Shown: piece after piece, positions 52,604-62,123 of the stretch
Position numbering within the stretch: the stretch's first letter is position 1
Layout of the letters: every line of letters starts with the position of its first letter
Source: Salinirubrum litoreum
Lineage (GTDB): Archaea > Halobacteriota > Halobacteria > Halobacteriales > Haloferacaceae
Length of the DNA: 64,000 nucleotides
Assembly: GCF_020567425.1 (NCBI RefSeq)
Contig: NZ_JAJCVJ010000002.1
Coordinates: 186,001-250,000 of the forward strand
Direction of reading: 5' to 3'
Made by a program: the position numbers and the translations under genes
Notes under the pieces: model-generated
Told to the model about the DNA's origin: nothing
Seen by the model: only the letters and a program-made list of their open reading frames with translations
Database searches by the model: none

Positions 52604-53780
52604 GTGGTCCGTCCCGGCGCGCCACGCCGCGGAACCGCTCGCCGTGGACCGTCTCCGCCGAGAGCGCCGACCGAATCGGGTCGGCGAGCCAGCCATCGGA
52701 ATCTGCCTCACCGGCCGAGGGCGGCGCGTCGGCGACCCGCCCCGCGAAGTCCGCCCGCCGGAACTCCTCAGGCAGGTACCGGTCGTACACCGGCAGTCGC
52801 TCGTACAGCGGCACCCCCGCGTCGTCGGCGATGTCCACGAGTTCCCGGAGTGCCGGCCACGCGTACTCCGGGTTCACGTAGTCGTCGGTGACCGGCGAGA
52901 CGCCGCCGAGGTCGTCGACGCCGCAGTCCAGCAACTCGCGCGTCGGCGAGAGGTTCGGCGGCACCTGCACCGAGATCTCGTCGGGCAGGGCGGTACGCGC
53001 CATCGCCACGACCCGGCGCATCGTCTCGACCGAGGGTTGCTCGAAGTCCGACCGCTCGTTCGGGACGACGTTCTGCACGATGATCTCCTGCACGTGGTCG
53101 TACCGGTCGTGTAACTCGCGGATCGCCAGCAGGCTCTCCGCGCGGTCGCGCCACGACTCGCCGATGCCGACGAGGATGCCCGTGGTGAACGGGACGCCGA
53201 CCTCGCCGGCTGTCTCGATAGTATTGAGTCGTTGGCCGGGCGTCTTCCGCCGGCCCCCCGAGTGGGCGCGCACGTCGGCCGTCGTCTCCAGCATCACGCC
53301 CATGCTGGCGTTGACCGGCGCGAGCGTCTCGAAGGCCTCGCGCGTCAGGTCGCCAGGGTTCGAGTGCGGGAGCAGTCCTTCCTCGATGGCGATTGCACAG
53401 CAGTCCCGCAGGTAGCCGTAGATGGCCGTGTCGCTCTCGCCGTAGCCCCACTCGCCCAGTTGCTCGCGGATCGCGGTGTACCGGGCGTCGGGCTTGTCGC
53501 CGAAGGTGAACAGCGCCTCGGTACAGCCGGCGTCGGCACCCCGGCGGCAGGTCTCGCGGACCTCCTCGGGCGACATGAGCGTCGCCTCGCCGGGGACGTC
53601 GTAGTAGGTGCAGTAGGTGCAGGTGTACCGGCAGGCGGTGGTGAGGGGGAGGAAGACGTTCCGCGAGAAGGTGAGTTCGGGCGCGGGGTCGGCGTCGGCC
53701 GGCGTGACCGACAGCAGGCGCTCGACTTCGGTCTCGTCGACCTCGACGTCGACGCCGTACGCCTCGCTGGCCGGGAACAT
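52566..53780 (-). CDS. cofG: FO synthase subunit 1, CofG (radical SAM)
   Basis: 404 residues. The radical-SAM motif is CRYTCTYC (Cys50, 54, 57), followed by YYDVPGEATLMSPEEV. It joins with CofH to form the 7,8-didemethyl-8-hydroxy-5-deazariboflavin (FO) chromophore of F420. Length is normal for archaeal CofG. The start MFPASEAYG is used. It lies 84 bp after cofC on the same strand, so F420 genes are grouped; cofH is not in the window. Confidence 0.95.
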   Translation of the reverse strand: MFPASEAYGVDVEVDETEVERLLSVTPADADPAPELTFSRNVFLPLTTACRYTCTYCTYYDVPGEATLMSPEEVRETCRRGADAGCTEALFTFGDKPDARYTAIREQLGEWGYGESDTAIYGYLRDCCAIAIEEGLLPHSNPGDLTREAFETLAPVNASMGVMLETTADVRAHSGGRRKTPGQRLNTIETAGEVGVPFTTGILVGIGESWRDRAESLLAIRELHDRYDHVQEIIVQNVVPNERSDFEQPSVETMRRVVAMARTALPDEISVQVPPNLSPTRELLDCGVDDLGGVSPVTDDYVNPEYAWPALRELVDIADDAGVPLYERLPVYDRYLPEEFRRADFAGRVADAPPSAGEADSDGWLADPIRSALSAETVHGERFRGVARRDGPLSVEPAGAREAR

Positions 53781-53864
53781 ACACCCGACTCGGGCGTAGG
53801 CCGACAAAAGCCTGTCACTCCCGGCGAGTTCACTCGACCCGCGCCGTCGGTCTCGGCGCCGACG

Positions 53865-54599
53865 TCACGACCGCGTCACGCCGACTCGCCCGTCGGTCAC
53901 GTCTACCTCGAAGCCAGCGTCACGAAGCCAGTCGGTCGCTCGACCCTCACCGTGCAGGAGCAGTTCCGCCAGATCTGCGGGTTCGTCCACGTCGGTCGCC
54001 AGTCGCATCGAGTCGACTTCCGCGTACTCCGCGCCGACCTCGCGGGCGATACGTCGGTGGTCCCGGATCGACGCGCCGTGGTAGTCCACGCGAAAGTCGG
54101 GGTGGCGAACGACGAGGGCGTTCGTCCCGCCGCCGCGACCCGGCACCGCGACCACCTCGCTCTCGGCCCCGAACAGTCGTTCCAGGCTCTCCGGCGTCGC
54201 CAGCGCGAGGTCGGCCATGACGACCGCCACCGCGTCGGCTCCCTCCCGCCGGTCGGTCGCCGACTCGTGGGCGGTCTCGTTCGCCGTGGCTGTTCGTGGA
54301 TCGTCTGCGGTCGCTGTCAGTGTCTCCTCGAAGACGCCGTTGACGGCAGTGGTGAGTGGTCGGTCGTCCACGGTGACGGGCGTTGCATGGGGATCAGAGG
54401 TGTCGCCGGTCGGCCCGGCGTCGTCCCCGAACTCGACCGGCGCGGTCGCCAGCAGTTCCGGCGTCTCGCCGACCTGTCGGATCGCGTCGAGAACGTCCCG
54501 GCACATCGCTTCGGAGAACGCGATTCGCTCGGCTGGCGACAGGACTGCCGAGAGCCGCGTCTTCGGCTGATCGACTGCGTAGGGGACGACGACACGCAC
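53865..54599 (-). CDS. cofC: 2-phospho-L-lactate guanylyltransferase CofC
   Basis: 244 residues. The N-terminus [22 protein letters not shown] has the nucleotidyltransferase start with the Lys-Thr-Arg-Leu motif, and [15 protein letters not shown] holds the metal-binding Asp. [17 protein letters not shown] is the GTP-site loop. It activates 2-phospholactate (or PEP) with GTP for F420 side-chain synthesis. There is an acidic/Thr-rich insertion around residues 85-120 ([19 protein letters not shown]). It lies 39 bp after the upstream gene. Confidence 0.92.
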   Translation of the reverse strand: MRVVVPYAVDQPKTRLSAVLSPAERIAFSEAMCRDVLDAIRQVGETPELLATAPVEFGDDAGPTGDTSDPHATPVTVDDRPLTTAVNGVFEETLTATADDPRTATANETAHESATDRREGADAVAVVMADLALATPESLERLFGAESEVVAVPGRGGGTNALVVRHPDFRVDYHGASIRDHRRIAREVGAEYAEVDSMRLATDVDEPADLAELLLHGEGRATDWLRDAGFEVDVTDGRVGVTRS

Positions 54600-54638
54600 G
54601 AAAAGGTGGAGGGGAACCGAACGGTTAGGCGTGTCGGG

Positions 54639-55433
54639 TCAACCGAGTTTGTCGTAGCTGTCCTGCTGGGAGCGCCAGTAGAGGACGCCACCGACCAGCA
54701 GTCCGACGACCAGCAGCCCACCGACGGCCATCAGGATCAACTGGGTCGTCTGCTGGCTCTGCTCAGCAGAGTTCGCCTTCTCCTCGGCGCGCTCTGCGAG
54801 CGTGACCGCGTTGTCGAAGTTGCCGGCCTCGTAGGCGTCCACGGCCGACTCGTAGTCGCCTTGCGCGTCCTCGTTGCTCACGTCGTCGAGGGCACTACCG
54901 GCCGCGTCGATGGCCTCGCGGGCGTCCTGACTGTCGGCGGTGTAGTGGTGGGTGGCCCACGAGTCGATCTCACTGCTGGAGCCACCCTCGCGGGTCTGTG
55001 AGAGCGCGGCGAAGGTGAACTCCTCTTCGGGGTCGTAGGTGTACTCCTCGACCGCCGGCACGGTGCCGGTGATCGTCACCTCGACCTCGCTGACGCCGTC
55101 ACTGGCCGAGATACTGCCCCCGGTGACGTTCTGCCCGTCGATGGACTCCTGGCTCACCTTCGCGCCGGTCTGGTCGTAGTAGACCATCGTCCAGGTGACG
55201 TTCTGCAGGTCGGTCTCACCCGAGAGTCGCCACTGCTCCAACTGCGGGTTCTGGTACAACTCGTTCAGCGTGATCGTGGCGCTCACCTGAGTCCCGACCT
55301 CGGCGTCGCTCGGCACGTCCTCCTCCGCGACCGACACGGCCGCCACTGGGACGGCGACCGCCGACAGCAGGAGGACGGCGACGGCGAGGACCGCGACGAA
55401 CTCAGAAGAGCGACTCGAGTTCGTCCTCTCCAT
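54639..55433 (-). CDS. secreted, C-terminally membrane-anchored protein
   Basis: 264 residues. A Sec-type signal peptide (VAVLAVAVLLLSAVAVPVAA) is followed by an extracellular beta-rich domain (VGTQVSATITLNELY, VSEVEVTITGTVPAVEEY). A helical stretch with TPR-like spacing comes next (YESAVDAYEAGNFDNAVTLAERAEEKA), and then a C-terminal helix (LILMAVGGLLVVGLLVGGVLYW) with a short charged tail. The start lies inside the 3' end of cetZ (32-nt overlap), so the two are coupled. No known family is recognised. It may be an envelope partner of CetZ, inferred only from position. Confidence 0.75.
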   Translation of the reverse strand: MERTNSSRSSEFVAVLAVAVLLLSAVAVPVAAVSVAEEDVPSDAEVGTQVSATITLNELYQNPQLEQWRLSGETDLQNVTWTMVYYDQTGAKVSQESIDGQNVTGGSISASDGVSEVEVTITGTVPAVEEYTYDPEEEFTFAALSQTREGGSSSEIDSWATHHYTADSQDAREAIDAAGSALDDVSNEDAQGDYESAVDAYEAGNFDNAVTLAERAEEKANSAEQSQQTTQLILMAVGGLLVVGLLVGGVLYWRSQQDSYDKLG

Positions 55434-56580
55434 CGTCTACCAGGTTCTCCAAGTTCTCCTCGCTCTCCTCGCGGATCTCCTCGATGTTGTCCTGTGCCTC
55501 GATCGCGACCTGCTGGAGTTCCTTGATCCGGGGGACGTTCGTCACGCCCGACAGCAGGATCACGCCGGCGACGAAGCCGGAGCCGGTGACGGGGTAGTCG
55601 CCACCGCGAACCTCCATCGACCCGGTCTGCTCCTCCAGCCACTTCCGCCCGCGCTCGATGCCTTTCCGGTTCAGGTGACGCGGCGGCCCGGCCATGACGA
55701 GCAGGGCGCGCTCTGCGCCCTCGATCTCACAGGGAAGCGTGAGCCGACCGAGGGCGGCCTTCCGGACCAGGCTCGTGATGCGGTTGGTCGTGTGGGCGGT
55801 GTCGAGGCTGTCGTTCTCCTCGCCACCCGTCAGCCGCGACAGGAGTCCGCCGGACTGCTGTTCTTCGACCTCCTCGGAGGCGTAGCCGACCGTCGAGACG
55901 CCGCCCGAGTTGAGCGTGTTGATGATCTCCGAGGAGTCCACGACACTCTCGGCGACCTCCTGGCCGGCTTCGACCTCGCCGGCACCGAACAGGATGCCGA
56001 ACCGTCTGACGATCTCGTCGTTGATCTCGTCGTAGCCGCCCTGGACCGACTCGCCCGTCTTGCGCCACGCGTCGTTGTCGAAGACGAGCAGGTTGTCCAC
56101 CTCGCGGACGAACGTCTGGAACGACCGTGCCGCGTTGAGCGTGTAGATGCCACCCTCGTCGCTCCCCGGCAGGACGCCCAGGCCGTACACCGGTTCGGTG
56201 TAGATGCGCTTCAGGTGCTTCGCCAGCACCGGCGCACCGCCCGACCCGGTCCCGCCGCCGAGACCGGCGACGACGAGGAACGCGTCCACCTCGTGGACGG
56301 GGATGGCGTCGATCGCCCCCTGCACCTCGTCGATGTCCTCTTCGGCGATCTCCGCGCCGAGTTCGTTGTCGGCCCCGACGCCGTGGCCCTTCACGCGCGA
56401 CTGCCCGATCAGGACACGCTGTTCGTCGGGGATGTGTTCCAACCCCATGAGGTCCGCCTTCGCGGTGTTGACCGCGACTGCGGCGCGGACGATGCCGCTG
56501 CCGTGTCGCTGGTCGTACTCCACGAACTTGTCTACGATCTTTCCCCCGGCTTGCCCGAATCCGATCATCGCCAGTTTCAT
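55402..56580 (-). CDS. cetZ: tubulin-like protein CetZ
   Basis: 392 residues of the archaeal CetZ group of the tubulin/FtsZ superfamily. MKLAMIGFGQAGGKIVD is the CetZ N-terminal GTP-binding loop, and LVVAGLGGGTGSGGAP contains the tubulin signature GGGTGSG (108-114). The T7-loop region is present and an acidic C-terminal tail (EESEENLENLVDDGEDELESLF) ends the protein. CetZ proteins control cell shape and motility in haloarchaea. A GTTTATATCC TATA box lies about 40 nt upstream. It leads an apparent run with the secreted-protein, cofC and cofG genes. Confidence 0.95.
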   Translation of the reverse strand: MKLAMIGFGQAGGKIVDKFVEYDQRHGSGIVRAAVAVNTAKADLMGLEHIPDEQRVLIGQSRVKGHGVGADNELGAEIAEEDIDEVQGAIDAIPVHEVDAFLVVAGLGGGTGSGGAPVLAKHLKRIYTEPVYGLGVLPGSDEGGIYTLNAARSFQTFVREVDNLLVFDNDAWRKTGESVQGGYDEINDEIVRRFGILFGAGEVEAGQEVAESVVDSSEIINTLNSGGVSTVGYASEEVEEQQSGGLLSRLTGGEENDSLDTAHTTNRITSLVRKAALGRLTLPCEIEGAERALLVMAGPPRHLNRKGIERGRKWLEEQTGSMEVRGGDYPVTGSGFVAGVILLSGVTNVPRIKELQQVAIEAQDNIEEIREESEENLENLVDDGEDELESLF

Positions 56581-56973
56581 GTTTCCGTTCCCCTCGCCAT
56601 TGCGTGAAACCCAGTACGAAAACGGATATAAACCTTGTGTATCCCGAGTGTCGGAAAGCCCCCGTTTAAGGTCGAAAAACGCACGACAGCGCCGAGTTCT
56701 TAGGCCGACATTACAGCGTCAGACGGGCGTCAGCCGCGAAGGTATAGCTGTGTTTATATTTCACCCGAGAGGTGTGTTCGGCGGTATCGTTTAACATGGG
56801 GTACGTCCTGCGATCGGCCCGACTGCTCGCGCGCGCCTCGGGCGCGCCGGCGACACGCCAGTCGGCGACCACGGGAGTGGACGAACGGCGGAGTCCGGAG
56901 ACGTCACCCCGACGAGTGTGGTCGCGTCTCACACTCCCCGAACGCTTACCACGAGGGCACACGACGCCCGACC
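56581..56973. other. 393-bp intergenic region upstream of cetZ
   Basis: Left part: the cetZ promoter (minus strand). Middle: a second strong TATA-like stretch, GTTTATATTTC near 56752-56762, which could direct rightward transcription toward an ATG at 56796, but the frame from it is the poor-quality shadow of the kinase gene. Right part: GC-rich, with GCGCGCGCCTCGGGCGCGCC palindromic runs. No gene is supported. Confidence 0.55.
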
Positions 56974-58047
56974 GTGACCCGCGACCCAAGCGCGGCGACC
57001 GTCCGCGAACAGGTCGCCGTCGTCGATCCGACCGTGTCGGTCGAGACGGTCGACGCCGTGGATCGCGGTCGGTCTGCCGTCTTCGCCGTGACCGTCACGC
57101 GGGAGGGCGAGACGACCGACTGGTTCCTCAAACTCGCACCGGAGGCCGACGACGGCGGCATCCCGGCAGACGCCCGCCTCACGACCCTGCTCGCCGACCG
57201 GACCGACGTGCCCGTCCCGACGGTTCACGGCGTCGTGGACGACCACCCGGATCTGCCGACGCCCTACTACGTCAGTTCGGCGCTCGGTGGGGACGCGCTC
57301 GACTACGCCGAGGTCGGCTGGCTCTCGGACGACGCACTCGCCAGACTGGCCCGCGAGACGGGCAGTGCACTGGGCCAACTGCACGCCGTCGACGCGGTCG
57401 ACTCGTTCGGACTGGTTCGCCCCGCGAGAACACGGTCGTACGCCGGCGAGCGACCGACTGGCGGCGTCGACGACCTCGCAGTCCGAGGTCCGGACTCGTG
57501 GCACGAGTGGCTCGAGGCGTGGCTCGACAGCGAACTCGACCGGCACGCGGACTCGCGGTTCGGCGACCTCACGCCACGGCTTCGGTCGTGGGCCGAGTCC
57601 CGCCTGCCGACGGTGGCGGAGCCAGCCCACCCGGTGCTCGGGCGGAACGACCACGGCCTGCACAACCTCTTGCTCGACGCCGAGACCGGCGAGATGCGGG
57701 CGATGCTCGACTGGGCGTACACGCTCGCGGTCGCGCCCGCGTTCGACTTCCACTACGCCGAGTACATCTACGGCGGGCGCTACCTCGCCGGAATCGAGGC
57801 GGTGCCGGACCGGCAGTCGCTCGTCCGCGAGTCGATGCTGGCCGGCTACCGATCGGTCGCACCCGACCGTGTCGAGTGGGTGGCGGAGCCGCGACCGCTG
57901 TACGACCTACTGGCGTCGATGCGCGTCCAGATCGACTTCGACCTGCTCGCACCGCAACTGCCCGAGGGGACGGGCGAAGCGGTCGCCGAGGGCCTGCGAA
58001 CCGACGCCGAGCGACTGCTGGCCGGCGAGCACCGGTACGCCGACTGA
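56974..58047 (+). CDS. APH-family phosphotransferase
   Basis: 357 residues from a GTG; no better ATG precedes it in the coding zone. Kinase-fold landmarks: FLKLAPE (ATP-site Lys), the catalytic loop NDHGLHNLLL (catalytic Asp and metal Asn) and MLDWAYT (metal-binding Asp). The family phosphorylates small molecules (aminoglycosides, choline, fructosamine, homoserine and others); a haloarchaeal chromosomal member most likely has a metabolic substrate, not a drug. It is followed 58 bp later by a TOBE-domain gene. Confidence 0.83.
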   Translation: MTRDPSAATVREQVAVVDPTVSVETVDAVDRGRSAVFAVTVTREGETTDWFLKLAPEADDGGIPADARLTTLLADRTDVPVPTVHGVVDDHPDLPTPYYVSSALGGDALDYAEVGWLSDDALARLARETGSALGQLHAVDAVDSFGLVRPARTRSYAGERPTGGVDDLAVRGPDSWHEWLEAWLDSELDRHADSRFGDLTPRLRSWAESRLPTVAEPAHPVLGRNDHGLHNLLLDAETGEMRAMLDWAYTLAVAPAFDFHYAEYIYGGRYLAGIEAVPDRQSLVRESMLAGYRSVAPDRVEWVAEPRPLYDLLASMRVQIDFDLLAPQLPEGTGEAVAEGLRTDAERLLAGEHRYAD

Positions 58048-58105
58048 CCTGCCGGAACGAGCGGAGGCGACTGTTTATCTCGGCTCGCGTCGTCAGGTCG
58101 TTCGT

Positions 58106-58315
58106 ATGACACTCAGCGCACGCAACCGGATCGCAGGGACGGTCACGTCGGTCCAGACGGACGGGCTGATGGCCGAGGTCGTCGTCGAGACCGGCGACGG
58201 ACAGGAAGTGACGGCGATCATCACCGCGAACTCGGTCGAGCGACTCGGCATCGCGGTCGGCGAGGAGGTCTCGGCGGTCGTGAAGGCGACCGAAGTGATG
58301 ATCGAGACCGAGTGA
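58106..58315 (+). CDS. TOBE/Mop-domain molybdate-binding-type protein
   Basis: 69 residues making a single Mop (TOBE) domain: LSARNRIAGTVTSV at the start, VVVETGDGQEVTAIIT in the middle and GEEVSAVVKATEVMIE at the end. Such molbindins bind molybdate or tungstate as oligomers. The ATG at 58106 fits the family start. It may store oxyanion or act as a sensor. No Mo-enzyme gene is adjacent. Confidence 0.88.
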   Translation: MTLSARNRIAGTVTSVQTDGLMAEVVVETGDGQEVTAIITANSVERLGIAVGEEVSAVVKATEVMIETE

Positions 58316-58355
58316 GCCGACGCCCGGCGTCGGGTCACTCAGGGGTGGGGTCTCC

Positions 58356-59801
58356 TCAGGACGGGTCTGCGCCCGAATCGACGCCAGCGTCGACCGCCCG
58401 GACGCGCTCCCCGTCGATCGTCTCCGGGAATATCTTCCCCGGGTTCAGCGTGTCTGTCGGGTCCAGCGCGCGCTTGATCGCACGCATCGCCTCGACCGAC
58501 GCCTCGCCGTGTTCCGCGAGGAGGTACTCCCGCTTGCCGGTGCCGATGCCGTGTTCGCCGGTCGCGGTCCCACCCATCTCGATCGCTCGCTCGACGATGG
58601 TCGCCGACACCTCCTCGCCGAGTGCGACCTGGTCGGCGTCGTCGGGATCGACCAGCACCGAGTAGTGGAGGTTCCCGTCGCCCGCGTGGCCGAAACAGGG
58701 GATCAGGAGGTCGTGTTCGTCCGCGAGACGCTTCGCCTCGCGGATGATCGCGGGGTACTGGGAGATGGGCACCGTCACGTCGCCCGGGTGGAGCGGTTCG
58801 AGGTCGGGGTCCCACGACTGGACTGCGTACGCGAGGTCCTTCCGGGCCTGCCAGAGGTCGGCCATCTCGGCCTCCGAGTCGGCGATCTCGAAGTGAGTCG
58901 CGTCGTGGTGCTCGAAGATCGACCGACAGAAGTCGATCTCCCGGTCGACGCCGTGATCGGCGTGAAAGCGCAGGAACACGGTCGGCGCGTCCGGGAGGTC
59001 GGTGCCGGTGTAGGCGTTCGCCATCCGGGCGCTGGTGGCGTCGATCAACTCGATACTCGCCACGTCCACCCCCGACCGGATGGCGTCCGCCACCGCCTCG
59101 CTCGCGTCGGCCAGATCGGCGAACAGTGCTCTGCCGGCGCGGCGCTGTTCGGGGATGCCGGCGAGTCGCAGGGTCGCGCGCGTGACGACCCCGAGTGTCC
59201 CCTCGGAGCCGACGAGGAGGTCTTTCAGGTTGTAGCCAGACGAGGTCTTGACCGCCTTGCTCCCGGCGGTGATCACCGACCCGTCCGCCAGCACCGCCTC
59301 CAGTTCGAGCACCCAGTCGGCCACCTCGCCGTACTTCACCGTCTGCATCCCCGAGGCGTCGGTCGCGATCATCCCGCCGATCGTGGAGAAGTCGCCCGAG
59401 GAGGGAAGCGGCGGGAAGAACAGTCCCTCGGGAGCGACCGTCTCGTCTACCGTCGACCCGACGACGCCGGCCTGCACGTCGATCTGGAAGTCGTCGGGGC
59501 GCACGTCCAGTATCGCGTCCATCCGTGTCAGGTCGAGGCTGATCCCCCGGTGGACCGGCGTGGCGTTCCCCTCCAGTCCGGTGCCGGCGGCGTAGGGCGT
59601 CACCGGCACGTCGTGGTCGGTCGCGGCCGCGAGCACCGCCGACACGTCGTCGGTCGACTCGGGCCAGACCACGGCGTCCGGCGGCACCTCGTCGCGTTCG
59701 GGTGTGCCCCAGTCGCCCGCGTGACTCGCCCGGTGTGACTCGCCGGTCGAGACCGTCCCGTCGAGTGTGAGGTCGTCGAGAAACGACAGGTCGTGTGTCA
59801 T
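58356..59801 (-). CDS. GlcD-type FAD-linked 2-hydroxyacid dehydrogenase
   Basis: 481 residues. The FAD-binding PCMH domain spans about 45-225 (TPYAAGTGLEGNATP; DASGMQTVKYG). The C-terminal FAD-linked oxidase domain carries HAGDGNLHYSVLVDP and GEHGIGTGKREYL. It oxidises D-lactate, glycolate or a similar 2-hydroxyacid at the membrane. No GlcE/GlcF partner or Fe-S module is nearby, so it is probably a single-subunit type. The start MTHDLSFLDD is used. It is convergent with the TOBE gene, 40 bp apart. Confidence 0.9.
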   Translation of the reverse strand: MTHDLSFLDDLTLDGTVSTGESHRASHAGDWGTPERDEVPPDAVVWPESTDDVSAVLAAATDHDVPVTPYAAGTGLEGNATPVHRGISLDLTRMDAILDVRPDDFQIDVQAGVVGSTVDETVAPEGLFFPPLPSSGDFSTIGGMIATDASGMQTVKYGEVADWVLELEAVLADGSVITAGSKAVKTSSGYNLKDLLVGSEGTLGVVTRATLRLAGIPEQRRAGRALFADLADASEAVADAIRSGVDVASIELIDATSARMANAYTGTDLPDAPTVFLRFHADHGVDREIDFCRSIFEHHDATHFEIADSEAEMADLWQARKDLAYAVQSWDPDLEPLHPGDVTVPISQYPAIIREAKRLADEHDLLIPCFGHAGDGNLHYSVLVDPDDADQVALGEEVSATIVERAIEMGGTATGEHGIGTGKREYLLAEHGEASVEAMRAIKRALDPTDTLNPGKIFPETIDGERVRAVDAGVDSGADPS

Positions 59802-59930
59802 ACGACGACACGCGACGCGGACCGGCATAAGTCCGTGGCCCGCAGGTGTCGACGCAGACGAGAGTGCGAGCGGTGACGACCGCCGGACAGTTCCGGGTCT
59901 TTAATAGCACGGCACGGACCGATACGGTGT

Positions 59931-61319
59931 ATGAAGCGAGTAGACGTTGCGGTCGTCGGCGGAGGTCCCGCCGGGGCCGCCGCCGGCAGAGCGGCCGCCG
60001 ACGGCGGTGCTTCGGCACTCGTCGTGGAGAAGGGAGTCCCGCGCGCCGACCGCGAGGGACTGGGCCCGGACTCGACAGACGCCGCCGGTATCCTCGACTA
60101 CTGGGTGGACATCATGGGCATCCACCCCGACGAGTTCCCAGACGGTGTCCTCCTCCGGGAACTGAACCGTGCCGAGTTCGTCGGCCCGACCGAGACGGCG
60201 ACCCTGCACAGCACCGGTATCGACGCCTCGTACGACCACTTCGGCTACACGATGAACCGCGCCCGGTTCGACGACTTCCTCCGGTCGCGCGCCGAGGACG
60301 CCGGGGCAGAGTATCGGGTCGGCGTCACGGTGAGAGACGTAGACCACCGACTCGACGCCGTGGGCTCCGATCCCCGCCACGTCGTCCGAACTGCGACGGG
60401 CGAGGATATCGGCGCGGACTTCCTGATCCTCGCCGACGGGCCACAGCGCACGGTGACGAACAAGGTCCTCGACCGGTTCCTCCCGGACGACGCGAAGGCC
60501 TCGGAGCGACTCGCCTCCACGCGCGCGAACCACATCGCGTACCAGGAGTACCGGCGCTTCCCCCCCGAGGTGTTCGAGACCGTGAAGGACGCCATCGTCT
60601 TCTGGTGGGGCCACATGCCTGGTCACACCGCCTACCCGTGGGTGTTCCCGAACGACGGCGAGGTCTGTCGCGTCGGCCTGACGATGCCCATCGGGATGGA
60701 CATCGACGACGTGCGGGAGCGAGAGAAGTACAAACTGCTCCGGCCGGACGACGACCGCATCCCGCAGGGCAGAGAGTACATCCGGCGACTGCTCGAACAG
60801 GAGTACGGCGACGAGTACGATATCGAGGAGGACTTCCCGGTCGTCGAGGATCGCGGGAAGTCGAAGGGCACCGAGACGTACCCCATCTCCTCGACGCGAC
60901 CGATCGACTCGCCGGCGGCGGCCGGCATCTGCGTCGTCGGGGGCGCGATGGGGACCACCTCGGCGTTCCACGAGGGCGGCGACCACGTCGCGGTCCGGAC
61001 CGGCAAGATCGCCGGGCGACTCGCGGCGGCCGGCGACACGTCGAACTACAACCCCGCGTGGAAACGCGCCATCGGGGACGAACTCGTCCGGAACGTGACG
61101 ATGGCGGACATGGCTCACGACTACGGCCCGGACGACTGGGACTGGGTGTTCGGGACCGCGAACGAGATGCTGGCAGGAAGCGACGGCTACCGCATGTTCG
61201 ACCAGAAACTCGCCGCCGGTGTGGACGCGATCAAACTCCTCGGCACGTATCGGTGGCGGAAGTTCGGCTTCCGCGGCGACCGCTACGTCCAACTCCACGA
61301 GTCGGAGTACACCGTCTGA
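59931..61319 (+). CDS. geranylgeranyl reductase-family flavoprotein
   Basis: 462 residues. The FAD-binding Rossmann motif is VVGGGPAGAAAGRAAADGG with the ribose-binding Glu in VVEKG. FLILADGPQRTVTNKVLD and VGGAMGTTSAFHEGGDHVAVRTGK are the second FAD motif and family C-terminal pattern (key word HEGG). It belongs to the digeranylgeranylglycerophospholipid/menaquinone reductase family, which saturates isoprenoid chains of archaeal membrane lipids or quinones. A CTTTAATAGC box about 30 nt upstream of the ATG fits a leaderless promoter. Confidence 0.9.
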   Translation: MKRVDVAVVGGGPAGAAAGRAAADGGASALVVEKGVPRADREGLGPDSTDAAGILDYWVDIMGIHPDEFPDGVLLRELNRAEFVGPTETATLHSTGIDASYDHFGYTMNRARFDDFLRSRAEDAGAEYRVGVTVRDVDHRLDAVGSDPRHVVRTATGEDIGADFLILADGPQRTVTNKVLDRFLPDDAKASERLASTRANHIAYQEYRRFPPEVFETVKDAIVFWWGHMPGHTAYPWVFPNDGEVCRVGLTMPIGMDIDDVREREKYKLLRPDDDRIPQGREYIRRLLEQEYGDEYDIEEDFPVVEDRGKSKGTETYPISSTRPIDSPAAAGICVVGGAMGTTSAFHEGGDHVAVRTGKIAGRLAAAGDTSNYNPAWKRAIGDELVRNVTMADMAHDYGPDDWDWVFGTANEMLAGSDGYRMFDQKLAAGVDAIKLLGTYRWRKFGFRGDRYVQLHESEYTV

Positions 61320-61461
61320 CAGGAAGCCGACGGAAGACGCTCCCGGGATACTCTCAAGCGTCTGTCTATTCGTTCGAAACCGACAGACAGAGTGCCGTAC
61401 GAGCGCAATAGAACCTGATGTATCGGCCCAAACGCTTAAGTCGCTATATGTCTTCTTTCGT

Positions 61462-61962
61462 ATGATTATGCACACTTCACGTGTTCTCACGATGCTTCTC
61501 GCGTTGTTCGTCGTCACCTCGGCGGTGCCGGGCACCGTCGTCGCCCAGTCGGACGACCCGGCGTGGGCCGACGAGTTGTTCGCACAGATGCAGACGATGG
61601 TCGAACCGTACAACGAACGCGCCGGGAGTCTCGACCTGCCGATCGGGAACAGCCTGCTGGAGAACGCGCGGATCACCGCCGAGATCTCCGACGACGCCGG
61701 CAACACCGTCTACTACCGCATGGAGACCAACGGACAGAAGGAGATCACCAGCCTCCAGCGCGGTGAACACCCCGACCCGACGCTGAAGATCGTCACGACG
61801 CTCTCCGCGATGGAGGACATCGCGAACGCACAGGACCCGGTGAACGAACTCGCCACCAAGATCGAGACCGGTGAAGTCCAACTGAAGGGTGTCGGCATCA
61901 CGAACGCCGTCACGACCACGATCATCGACGTGCTCCGGTTCGCGTCGGGCCTGTTCGGCTGA
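61462..61962 (+). CDS. secreted small protein, SCP2-like fold possible
   Basis: 166 residues with an N-terminal Sec signal (VLTMLLALFVVTSAVPGTVVAQ, cleaved near AQS). The mature part of about 140 residues contains YYRMETNGQKEITSLQRGEHPDPTLKIVTTLSAMEDI and a helix with LATKIETGEVQLKGVGI. The words PTLKI.T and I.TGEVQ.KG recall sterol-carrier-protein-2-like domains, where a DP.V.F.GD / L.GKVKI pattern is typical. This is a guess. CGCTTAAG about 27 nt upstream of the ATG may be its TATA box. Confidence 0.7.
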   Translation: MIMHTSRVLTMLLALFVVTSAVPGTVVAQSDDPAWADELFAQMQTMVEPYNERAGSLDLPIGNSLLENARITAEISDDAGNTVYYRMETNGQKEITSLQRGEHPDPTLKIVTTLSAMEDIANAQDPVNELATKIETGEVQLKGVGITNAVTTTIIDVLRFASGLFG

Positions 61963-62123
61963 ACTCTCCGGACACCGAGCGGTCGGAGAGGAGGGCGACC
62001 GCGACCCACGCCCGACCGCCTCGTCCACCGTCGTCTCCGCCGGTGTCCACTGTAGATTGTTTCTCGGATCGTTGTCGTGTTCTTTCCCCAACAGCTTTCA
62101 GCCCCCGGTCTGACCACCGTACG

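Noticed and set aside
56796-56973. Small plus-strand gene starting at the ATG after the TTTATATTT box
   Set aside because: The frame has no stop before the kinase gene, is Arg-rich and lacks codon bias; only the promoter-like box is kept as an observation.
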